Assembly (NCBI GenBank): GCA_018823415.1
Contig: JAHJIN010000219.1
Coordinates: forward strand, 1-48,486
DNA from: Chloroflexota bacterium
GTDB taxonomy: Bacteria > Chloroflexota > JAHJIN01
Reading direction: 5' to 3'
Length of the DNA: 48,486 nt
Part shown: positions 40,615 to 47,696 of the stretch, one piece after another
How the letters are laid out: every line of letters starts with the position of its first letter
Numbering within the stretch: the stretch's first letter is position 1
Position numbers and translations under genes: made by a program
Notes under the pieces: model-generated
The model's input: the letters and a program-made list of their open reading frames with translations, nothing else
What the model was told of the DNA's origin: nothing
Database searches by the model: none

Positions 40615-43566
40615 CTATTGCTCAAGCTCGTTGATCAACTGCTGGATGACCGGTTTCGCCGTGTCGGGCGCGCGCTGCAGTGCCTTTTGCGCCATATCGA
40701 GCGCCTTGGCCTGGTTGCCCATCCCCTGATAGAGCTTGGCGAGCTCCAGGTACGGCTCATACCGGTCCGGCACCAGCGTGATGAGCTTTTCAAAAGCGGC
40801 GATGGCCTGGTCGGTCTTTTTCTGTTGCGAGTAGATCAAGCCCAGGTAGCCCCAGGCCGCCGCGTCGTCCGGCGCCAGCGTCACGATGCGTTCATACCCT
40901 CGGGCCGCCTCTGCGAGCCGGCTGTGCTTGAAATACATGTCGGCCATCTCGCGCAGCAGCTTGATGTTGTGCGGCGTAAGCCGCACGGCCGCCTCATAGT
41001 ACGCCCCGGCCTTTTCGATGCGCGTATCCTGCACCGCCGCGCTCTCGGCCATCCCGGCCCAGGTCACATAAGCGCGCGCCAGTTCGGCCGAGTGATCCGG
41101 GTTCAGCGGATTCAGCGCCCGGCCTTGCTCCAGCGCCGCGATACCTTGTTCCATCTGGGCGTCGCGCTGGGCAGACGCACTGATGGCCTGAGCCACCTGG
41201 ACATGCGCCCGGGCCAGGAATGTATAGGTCCAGTCGCGGTTGGGGGTCAGCGCGATGACCTGCTGGTACAACGCAATGCTGCGGTCCCCCTGGCCGGCCT
41301 GTTCAGTAGCCTGCGCCTGTTTGGTCAGTATGTCAGCCTGCATGGGCTGATAGACGGTGAGAAATACCACGCCGATGAGCAGCAGCTTGATGATCCCCGC
41401 ACCCAGCACCACCAGCCCGAACGCGATGAGACCGCTCCAGGTAAAGGGCTTGAACGGCACGGCTGCTCGCTTGAGAGACAGGGCCACGCCCACCACGCCC
41501 AGCGCCACGGCCACCAGCACCAGCAGCACCACCAGTTCCGGCGTGGCCTGGGCGTTCACCTCCACCAGGGTGCCCATGTTGTTCACCGCCACCAGGATCA
41601 GGCCCAGCGACACCAGGACCGCCGCCACGGCCACCAGCAGGAACAGGATCGTCCAGCCCAGCCGGGTGACTTCGATGACGCGGTCGCGGCGCCGGCTTTC
41701 GGCCTCGACGTCGGCGGCTGCCGAGTCCGCCGGCGCCGACAGGCGTCGTCGCCACCAGACCCCCACACCCCAGTTCGCCAGCCCCACCACAATAGCCAGC
41801 ACAGCCCAAGGTCCGGCCAGGATCGCCAGCTCCGTCGGCAGCGATTCCCAGCGCGTGAACGCGAAATTCGCCAGATAGAACACGGTGCCGGTGGCCCCCA
41901 GGAGCATCAGCCCGGTCAACAAGGCATAGGCCCGCTGCGGATCCGCCAATGCCTGCCCGCGATAGGCCTGGCCCTCCTTGGGGCGTTCGCGGGCCTGCCG
42001 GCCCACGGCTACCAGTACCCCCAGCAGCACCCAGAAAAACAGCCAGCCGGCCGTGGGCACCGGGTAAAACTGGGCATAGACCAGCCACGCCAGCAGCGCC
42101 GCCATGGCGCCGGCCAGCGCCAGACGATGGTACACCGAACGCCCTCGCACCACTGCGAACAGGCCGCCCAGAAAGGCTACCGCCATGAGCGCCAGATGCA
42201 GCGCCAGGCCGATATAGCCCAGTTCGCCGGTCACCAGCAACAGGGTGTTGTAGGGCCGGTCCACCAGCCCCCCGCCCTCGGCCGACTGCATGAGGTCCAG
42301 CGGGTAGACCTGGTTAAAGGCATAGGCGAACGTTTCGGGGCCATAGCCCACGGCCGGCCGCAGCGGCGCCCACAGGTCGCCGTCGGGGTTGGGCGACGGC
42401 CAATCTGTCACCACGGCGCGCGCGCCGGGCCAGATGAGCGCCCGGACCGTGCCCAAGCTGTCCAGCGAGATGGCCTGGGCCGGCGTCATATCTGTCAGGG
42501 CCAGGGCCACGGCCCCCGTCAGCGCCAGGGCCAGCGCCACCGCGCCGACGAGCACCGCGACCACGCCGGCCGTCTGTATCAGCCGACTGGACAGGCTCAA
42601 CAGCGCCACCGCCAGGACGAACAGGGCCAGGAGTAAGACGGCCAGCACCGCGCCCAGTACCGCGTACCACGCATTGGTGAGCACCAGGGCCGCCAACTGC
42701 ACCAGCAGCGTCGGCAGGTACACGGCCACCAGCAGCGCCAGGTTGCCGACGATGGGCACCAGGACGCCCAGGCCCCGGGGCGTGTCGCGACGCAGTGACC
42801 CACGCAGCGGGGCCAGGATCAGGAGCAGCCCGGTCAAGGACATGGGCAACGCCAGGACCAGGTAACCGGCCAGGAACGAGGCATTGCCCAGCGTGGACGC
42901 CACGGTGCCGGAAGGCGCGCCCCACGGCAGCGGGTCCAGGCCCGCGGCCTGCACGATGGCATAAACAGCCACCGGCACGCTGCTCAACGTCACCGCCAGA
43001 AACAGTCGTTCCACCTGGGCGCGACTGCGCAGGTTCCCGGCCAGCAGCAAGAACACGGCCACATAGCCCAGCAAGGCGAGCACGCCCTGCGCCCGCGTGT
43101 AGGAACCCAGCAGGCTAGACCAGCCTTGCACCGACAGTGCCGTGGCGACGATCAGCAACAGGCCCCAGGCCACCGCCAGGATCTCGACCAGGTTGGGCAG
43201 CCAGATAGAAGGCCACTGCAGGGGTGGTGAGGGGAGGTCTGGCGGCAGCGGCTCGTCAAGCGCGGTGATGATGACCGACGGCGGGTCATAGTCATCCTCT
43301 GGTTCTTCCACCGGCACGACATCGGTCGTGCTGCCGGACCTGATGGCCCGGCCTACGCGGCCCAGCGCCCAGGCCGTGGGCCGCTGCAAAAAGCGCACCG
43401 CCCAGGCCAAGACCATGATCCAGACGATCACTTGCAAGAGCGCAGCCTTGTCCGGCTCGAACACGGTGGCCGTGTTGAGGTTAAAGAACAGAGGCACCAT
43501 GACCACGGCCAGCAGCCAGCCGGCTTCCATGATCATCTCGCAGAAACGACCCAGTCGTGAGGACAT
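40615..43566 (-). CDS. O-antigen-ligase-like polytopic protein with C-terminal TPRs
   Basis: The 983-residue protein has about 14-16 membrane helices in residues 15-720 and five to six TPR repeats at the C-terminus (for example YQQVIALTPNRDWTY, GYERIVTLAPDDAAA and AFEKLITLVPDRYEP). The periplasmic region (about 380-430; PAVGYGPETFAYAFNQVYPLDLM) and the helices around it match the O-antigen ligase/polymerase (Wzy_C/WaaL) superfamily. Members transfer glycan chains to lipid or protein. A 50-residue cytoplasmic acidic loop near residues 75-125 is unusual. The gene lies 34 bases after the pduS-like gene on the same transcript. A link between glycan transfer and a microcompartment is unexpected and may be only positional. 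Confidence 0.85.
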   Translation of the reverse strand: MSSRLGRFCEMIMEAGWLLAVVMVPLFFNLNTATVFEPDKAALLQVIVWIMVLAWAVRFLQRPTAWALGRVGRAIRSGSTTDVVPVEEPEDDYDPPSVIITALDEPLPPDLPSPPLQWPSIWLPNLVEILAVAWGLLLIVATALSVQGWSSLLGSYTRAQGVLALLGYVAVFLLLAGNLRSRAQVERLFLAVTLSSVPVAVYAIVQAAGLDPLPWGAPSGTVASTLGNASFLAGYLVLALPMSLTGLLLILAPLRGSLRRDTPRGLGVLVPIVGNLALLVAVYLPTLLVQLAALVLTNAWYAVLGAVLAVLLLALFVLAVALLSLSSRLIQTAGVVAVLVGAVALALALTGAVALALTDMTPAQAISLDSLGTVRALIWPGARAVVTDWPSPNPDGDLWAPLRPAVGYGPETFAYAFNQVYPLDLMQSAEGGGLVDRPYNTLLLVTGELGYIGLALHLALMAVAFLGGLFAVVRGRSVYHRLALAGAMAALLAWLVYAQFYPVPTAGWLFFWVLLGVLVAVGRQARERPKEGQAYRGQALADPQRAYALLTGLMLLGATGTVFYLANFAFTRWESLPTELAILAGPWAVLAIVVGLANWGVGVWWRRRLSAPADSAAADVEAESRRRDRVIEVTRLGWTILFLLVAVAAVLVSLGLILVAVNNMGTLVEVNAQATPELVVLLVLVAVALGVVGVALSLKRAAVPFKPFTWSGLIAFGLVVLGAGIIKLLLIGVVFLTVYQPMQADILTKQAQATEQAGQGDRSIALYQQVIALTPNRDWTYTFLARAHVQVAQAISASAQRDAQMEQGIAALEQGRALNPLNPDHSAELARAYVTWAGMAESAAVQDTRIEKAGAYYEAAVRLTPHNIKLLREMADMYFKHSRLAEAARGYERIVTLAPDDAAAWGYLGLIYSQQKKTDQAIAAFEKLITLVPDRYEPYLELAKLYQGMGNQAKALDMAQKALQRAPDTAKPVIQQLINELEQ

Positions 43567-43600
43567 GACCTTCCCTCCTTGCTATCGGCCCGGGAACGCG

Positions 43601-44953
43601 TCAGCGGGCCTCGATCACGATCTGCCGATCCGTCACCACATCCGTCACCACGCCGTCGATAGAGGTATGGACTCGCGCGCCCAGCTTGTCGGCGGGGATT
43701 TCGCCCACGAGTTGGCCGGCGCGCACCGTGTCGCCCACCGCCACCACCGGCCGGGCCGGCGCGCCGGTGTGCTGCTTGAGGGCCATGATCACGCGCGGCG
43801 GGAACCGGTCGCCATCCTCAAGGGGCACCGGGACGTGCTCATAGTCCCACAGATCCACCCGGGCCAGCAACCGGTCAAACGGCACGTGGCGATAGGCCCA
43901 CATGTCCCGCGTGACCAGGTCTTGGCGCCGGTGTTCGGTGTTGCGCCAGCCCTGCTCGGCCAGCACGCGCTTGATCTCGCGGTTCACCTCCAGCGGCGAC
44001 AGGTGCAGCGGGCACGCGTAATACTCGCACACGCCGCATTCGCAGCACAGCGCCGCCGAGGTGATCACGTGGTTGGCCTCGACCAATCCCTGGCCCACGG
44101 CGCGCATGATGGCGTGGGGCTGCAAGTCGTGGCCGATGAGGTAACGTGGGCACAGTTCGGTGCAATCGCGGCACTGGTCACAGGCCGAGCGAGCCCACCG
44201 GACGTTGGTCGCCACGGTGCGGCTCTTGCGGCGCACCAGGTAATGCTCGGCCGGCAGCACCACCACGCCGCTGGTGGTCTTGAGCACCGGGACATCCAGA
44301 TCGTCAAGGAGCCGGCCCATGAGCGGGCCGCCCAGCAGCACCGCGTATTCGCCGTCGCCCAGGGTGGGACCGCCGGCGTAGGCCAGCACGTCGCGGACCG
44401 GCGTGCCCACCGGCACTCGCAGGGTGAGAGGTCGCCGCACCTGGCCAACCACCGTGAGGATGCGCTGCGTGACCGACAGGCCACGCCCGGCCCCGGCCAC
44501 GTTCGCCAGGGTGCCCACGTTGTTCACCACCACGCCCACGTGCAGGGGCAAGCCGCCTTCCGGGATTACCTGGCCGGTCACGTCTTCTACCAGCAGGAAC
44601 TCGTCGCCGGCCGGGTAATAACTGCCCAGGCGATGCAAGTCGATGTCGGGGTGACGAGCCGCCAGAGGTTCCAGAGCAGCGACAGCGTCCTCGTACTCGG
44701 CCTTGAGGGCAATGACGCCCCGAGACGCGCCGGTGGCGTCCATCGCCAGGCGTAGGCCGGTCACCACGTCAGCGGGACAGGCGGCCATCAGGCAGCGATC
44801 CGCCTGCAACAACGGCTCGCACTCGGCGCCGTTGGCGATGACGGTTTGCACCTGGGCCGCGAGCTTGACGTGGGTGGGGAACCCGGCCCCGCCGGCCCCC
44901 ACTACGCCGGCCTCACGCACATTTTTCACAATCTGGTCTGCGTCCACGATCAC
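43601..44953 (-). CDS. PduS/RnfC-like flavin and Fe-S electron-transfer protein
   Basis: The 450-residue protein matches PduS, the cobalamin-reductase-type partner of the Pdu compartment, and the RnfC/NuoF fold. The N-terminal flavin-nucleotide fold has VVGAGGAGFPTHVKL near residue 17. An SLBB-like domain spans about 150-245. Two 4Fe-4S sites follow: CDQCRDCTELCPR (near 254) and CCECGVCEYYACP (near 300). The C-terminal domain ends in a lipoyl-like fold (VGEIPADKLGARVHTSIDGVVTDV). In Salmonella PduS docks on the shell protein PduT, whose relative is encoded here. GTG starts at 44953 and 44947 are possible. A near-consensus promoter lies immediately upstream, so the message is nearly leaderless. 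Confidence 0.93.
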   Translation of the reverse strand: MIVDADQIVKNVREAGVVGAGGAGFPTHVKLAAQVQTVIANGAECEPLLQADRCLMAACPADVVTGLRLAMDATGASRGVIALKAEYEDAVAALEPLAARHPDIDLHRLGSYYPAGDEFLLVEDVTGQVIPEGGLPLHVGVVVNNVGTLANVAGAGRGLSVTQRILTVVGQVRRPLTLRVPVGTPVRDVLAYAGGPTLGDGEYAVLLGGPLMGRLLDDLDVPVLKTTSGVVVLPAEHYLVRRKSRTVATNVRWARSACDQCRDCTELCPRYLIGHDLQPHAIMRAVGQGLVEANHVITSAALCCECGVCEYYACPLHLSPLEVNREIKRVLAEQGWRNTEHRRQDLVTRDMWAYRHVPFDRLLARVDLWDYEHVPVPLEDGDRFPPRVIMALKQHTGAPARPVVAVGDTVRAGQLVGEIPADKLGARVHTSIDGVVTDVVTDRQIVIEAR

Positions 44954-44965
44954 CTACCAGCCTGT

Positions 44966-44994
44966 ATCATACCATCATTCAGGCAGCGTGTCAA
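44966..44994 (-). promoter_or_regulatory. Near-consensus sigma-70 promoter for the pduS-like gene
   Basis: On the reverse strand a perfect TTGACA is followed after 17 bases by TATGAT, with TG one base upstream (extended -10). Transcription would start near 44959, only 6-12 bases before the two candidate GTG starts. Confidence 0.85.
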
Positions 44995-45080
44995 AAGTAG
45001 ATTGGCGCGCTGGTTGGCGCGCCGAGAGGAAACCAGTCACTTTTTGTAGATGCTATCCCAGTTCGGATAGTCTCCCTCTT

Positions 45081-45199
45081 GAGTGTTGTTGAAGGAAAAC
45101 GACCACCTTTCAACCGCAGAGCACGCGGAGACCGCTGAGAAATAGAAGGAAAGCTCTGCGAACTCTGCGTTCTCGGCGGTAAAATACTCAGCAACACTC
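45081..45199. mobile_element. 119-bp MITE-like element
   Basis: GAGTGTTGTTGA at the left and TCAGCAACACTC at the right are inverted (11 of 12 positions). Inside are further inverted arms of the widespread CCGCAGAG.ACGC type (CCGCAGAGCACGCGGAG against CTCTGCGTTCTCGGCGG). No coding capacity. It lies about ten bases from the insertion sequence, in the 256-base gap before the pduS-like gene. Confidence 0.62.
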
Positions 45200-45209
45200 T
45201 AACATTAGG

Positions 45210-45244
45210 TTTGACCCGGCACCTTGATAACCACATAGTTAGAA
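45210..45244. repeat. Left terminal inverted repeat of the IS
   Basis: Inverted partner of 47499-47531. It starts TTTGACC and ends TAGTTAGAA one base before the transposase stop codon. Confidence 0.9.
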
Positions 45245-47032
45245 TCAGGCACGTGGCGCCACCGTGATGCGCAGCAGTCGCCCATCACGCCATCGTACGT
45301 TTGCAGCATTGAAACGGGCACAAGTGACTTCCATCAGCCGTTGTTGATCTGGGTAGCGATACGGTTCCAACTCCACGCTCACCCGGTCATCGTGCCACGT
45401 CACCCGCCCGGCTTTGCGGTAGATCAGCAGCGTCGCCGTCTCCAGGCTCAATGACTGCCAGGCCGGGGCGAAATAGTGCTGGGCCGCCCAGTCATGGAGG
45501 TTGGCCAGCAAGACCTGGAAGTTGAGCATGATCTGGTCTTTCTCCAGATCGCGCTCCCGGCACAAGGTGGCGGTGTCAATGGCATCGCGCGCCGCCATGC
45601 GCTGGACGAGCCGGGCGCGCAACTGGCGGGCTTGCGTCTGGTGGTGGTGTAATTGCTCCACCAGGCGGCGTTGGCGCTGGCGGAACTGCTCGGTGTTCTG
45701 GGCTAACTCGCGCCGCACGCCATCGACTCGCTGCTGCGCCCGCGTCGTAGTCTGGCTCTGATCCTGGCGGTGCCGCAGGTCCCAGCGCTGGTGCGCCAAT
45801 CGACGTGCCCGGTCCCGCTGCTGCGCGGTGTAGGACTCTTGGAGGTCAGCCAAGCGCCGCCGCAGATGGCGCACGGCGTCTTGGTGGTCGCTCAGTTGGC
45901 GCTCCGTCACGGTGACCTGGGTCTGGGCGGCCTCCCAGGCCCGTTGCCGGGTCCGGTTGACCACCTTTTGGTGGGCGTACCCGTAGTTGGCATTGAGATT
46001 CGCCCCCTGGATCAAGTCCCGGATGCGCAACTCATTGTACGGCCACCGCCGGCGGTGGAGCCACGGGACTTCGCCGGCGGTCAACTCGCCGCTGAATCGC
46101 CCGGTGTAGATGCGGGTCGGTTCACTTTGACCGTGCGGGCGCAGCAGCACAAACTGGCGCGGATCCTGGGCCACGCGCGCGGGGTCGGCCCAGCGGGCCA
46201 AGGCGGCGCTGTGGGCGGGGTCCCCTGTAACCGGCTCCCAAGCCCCTTCCCGCACAAAGTCAGCCCGGCGGTAGTGGTGCTCCTGGGGCAGGATACTGAG
46301 GTAGTCGCGCTGCGCCGCCGCATACCGTTCACCCAGGGGCTGCCCGCCCCCTTCGCTATCGGTGATCACGCACGCGATGGGCCGCTGCAGGGTCTGCTCC
46401 AGCGCGGTTTCCAGGTCGACCAGCAGATGGGTCAGATGCGCATCAATGGGATAATCCCAGCCGCCCAGGAGCCGGCCTCTGGGGCCATTCAAGATGAGTT
46501 GTTTGGTCCCGGGCATAGTCCGGCCCCACATCGTCACCCGTCCCGCGTGGCTGTAGCCCTTGGTCCAGTGGGGCTTGATATGCCAATCAGCGAAAATGGT
46601 CAAGGGCTCGTCAGCCGGATACCAGGCCTGGGTGTAGGCCGCGGCCAGGCTCTCGGCCAGCGCGGCCCCGACGCGCACCCGAGTCAACTGACCCACGCTG
46701 CGCGAATGTTCCAGGGTCAGGTACTTGTAGGTGAAGCCGTAGAGCGCCTGCAAGCCCGCCCCCTGGTAGTAGTACAGGTCGCGAGGCCGGGTCAAACCCA
46801 AGATCGGCAGGTATACCAGGTGGTCGATCTTGGGCCACAACGCGGCGAGGTCCACCGCCAGATGATGGAGCTGCTGCACCGCGTGATCGGCCAGGTACTG
46901 GTCCCGGGCGGCCAAGACCGGCGTCTCGACCGCCGCCACCACGCCCAGCTCAGTCTTGGCGCCCTCCAGGGAAAAAAAGCCCGGCGTGGTCGAGTGCCTC
47001 GCCCGGGGGGGCCGTATCGGGAGCACTATCAT
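45245..47032 (-). CDS. IS transposase, downstream frame (DDE catalytic part)
   Basis: This 595-residue frame contains the catalytic core: IFADWHIKPHW (first acidic residue, near 155), CVITDSEGGGQ (second, near 235), and a later domain with a long Gln/Arg coiled coil (about 355-480). The frame probably is not used from its own first codon; it should be reached from the upstream frame by slippage at a run of seven T (46972-46978), because FFSLEGAKTELG joins naturally to that frame's sequence. The third catalytic Glu was not assigned. Mature protein would be about 740 residues. It is intact as far as can be seen. Confidence 0.85.
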   Translation of the reverse strand: MIVLPIRPPRARHSTTPGFFSLEGAKTELGVVAAVETPVLAARDQYLADHAVQQLHHLAVDLAALWPKIDHLVYLPILGLTRPRDLYYYQGAGLQALYGFTYKYLTLEHSRSVGQLTRVRVGAALAESLAAAYTQAWYPADEPLTIFADWHIKPHWTKGYSHAGRVTMWGRTMPGTKQLILNGPRGRLLGGWDYPIDAHLTHLLVDLETALEQTLQRPIACVITDSEGGGQPLGERYAAAQRDYLSILPQEHHYRRADFVREGAWEPVTGDPAHSAALARWADPARVAQDPRQFVLLRPHGQSEPTRIYTGRFSGELTAGEVPWLHRRRWPYNELRIRDLIQGANLNANYGYAHQKVVNRTRQRAWEAAQTQVTVTERQLSDHQDAVRHLRRRLADLQESYTAQQRDRARRLAHQRWDLRHRQDQSQTTTRAQQRVDGVRRELAQNTEQFRQRQRRLVEQLHHHQTQARQLRARLVQRMAARDAIDTATLCRERDLEKDQIMLNFQVLLANLHDWAAQHYFAPAWQSLSLETATLLIYRKAGRVTWHDDRVSVELEPYRYPDQQRLMEVTCARFNAANVRWRDGRLLRITVAPRA

Positions 47033-47432
47033 CGGCAGCCGGTGACTTGAATGGGCGCCCCGGGGGCGCGGTCAAGGCCCGCTGGCGCAGGAGATGATTG
47101 ACGTGCCCGGCGTGGAGGGTCACGCCGAACTGGGCCTGGATCTCCTGGACCAACTGCGGGGCGCGCAAGCTGGCGTCGGCCTCCTTGCGGGCGTACAGCC
47201 ACTCCCGCAGGGCCGAATGAGCTTTGCGGGGATGCCCATGCCGGCCGTCAATCAGGGCGGTCCAGGTGTGACCGCCAGCGGCGTATTTCGCCTGGTGCTG
47301 GGCCAGCCCAACTTCATCCAACTCAAAGCTCAACTCGGCGTTCAGGTCGGCCAAGGGCTCCCCGGCCGCGACACGCCGCAGCAGTTGCTCCAGACGTTGC
47401 GCCTTTTCCAATACAGCGGGTGGATACTCCAT
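46950..47432 (-). CDS. IS transposase, upstream frame (HTH part)
   Basis: The 160-residue frame starts at the ATG 47432 (GAGGAG upstream; MEYPPAVLEKAQRLEQLLRR). It carries an N-terminal helical region and a helix-turn-helix-like segment (SLRAPQLVQEIQAQFGVTLHAGHVN), as expected for binding the terminal repeats. It overlaps the catalytic frame and ends soon after the T7 run, the arrangement used by many two-frame transposases. A stand-alone product would be a DNA-binding regulator. Confidence 0.82.
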   Translation of the reverse strand: MEYPPAVLEKAQRLEQLLRRVAAGEPLADLNAELSFELDEVGLAQHQAKYAAGGHTWTALIDGRHGHPRKAHSALREWLYARKEADASLRAPQLVQEIQAQFGVTLHAGHVNHLLRQRALTAPPGRPFKSPAADDSAPDTAPPGEALDHAGLFFPGGRQD

Positions 47433-47498
47433 CGTTTCTGCTCCTCGACTGGTAGGTGATGCTGGAGGATTATACACCCGACCCGGCACAAGCGCAAG

Positions 47499-47531
47499 TT
47501 CTAACTATGTGGTTGTCAAGGTGCGGTCAAA
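47499..47531. repeat. Right terminal inverted repeat of the IS
   Basis: Inverted partner of 45210-45244; the outermost bases end GGTCAAA. Confidence 0.9.
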
Positions 47532-47555
47532 GGTCACGCTAGTACGGGAAAATCG

Positions 47556-47564
47556 TGTTACAAT
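47556..47564 (+). promoter_or_regulatory. Extended -10 promoter for the terminal lipoprotein gene
   Basis: TGTTACAAT is an extended -10 element without a clear -35 box. It stands about 130 bases before the ATG at 47697 and 25 bases outside the insertion sequence. The leader has no recognised structure. Confidence 0.45.
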
Positions 47565-47696
47565 ATTGGTGACCTGGCGGCACGCGGGTTGCGGGATTGG
47601 TACGGGAACAGAAGGCCGGCCCGGACCGCAAACGACGTGATGTGACCAGACAGTCAGGCGCACGTTGAACGCTAAACTCACTTTCGGGAGGTTATC

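Larger units (their letters stand above)
45210..47531. mobile_element. Complete insertion sequence, about 2.3 kb
   Basis: The element is bounded by near-perfect inverted repeats. The left end (from 45210) reads TTTGACCCGGCACCTTGATA and onward. The right end (to 47531), read inverted, is TTTGACCGCACCTTGACAAC and onward; both continue CCACATAGTTAGAA. Over 33-35 bases there are only about two differences and one gap. Inside are two overlapping reverse-strand frames encoding one DDE-type transposase. The flanks share no target duplication longer than the 2 bases GG. The family was not identified with certainty. Confidence 0.92.

Noticed and set aside
40126..42636. 836-codon open frame on the forward strand
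   Set aside because: It is antisense to the O-antigen-ligase-like gene, which has clear membrane helices and TPRs. The product is Gln/His/Arg-rich and featureless.
43328..44755. 475-codon open frame on the forward strand
   Set aside because: It is antisense to the pduS-like gene with its intact Fe-S motifs; composition is typical of an antisense shadow.
45770..47050. 426-codon forward frame inside the insertion sequence
   Set aside because: It is opposite the transposase frames and has no domain or ribosome-binding site.
45200..47541. Target-site duplication of the insertion sequence
   Set aside because: Only the two bases GG match on both sides of the terminal repeats, which is not above chance.
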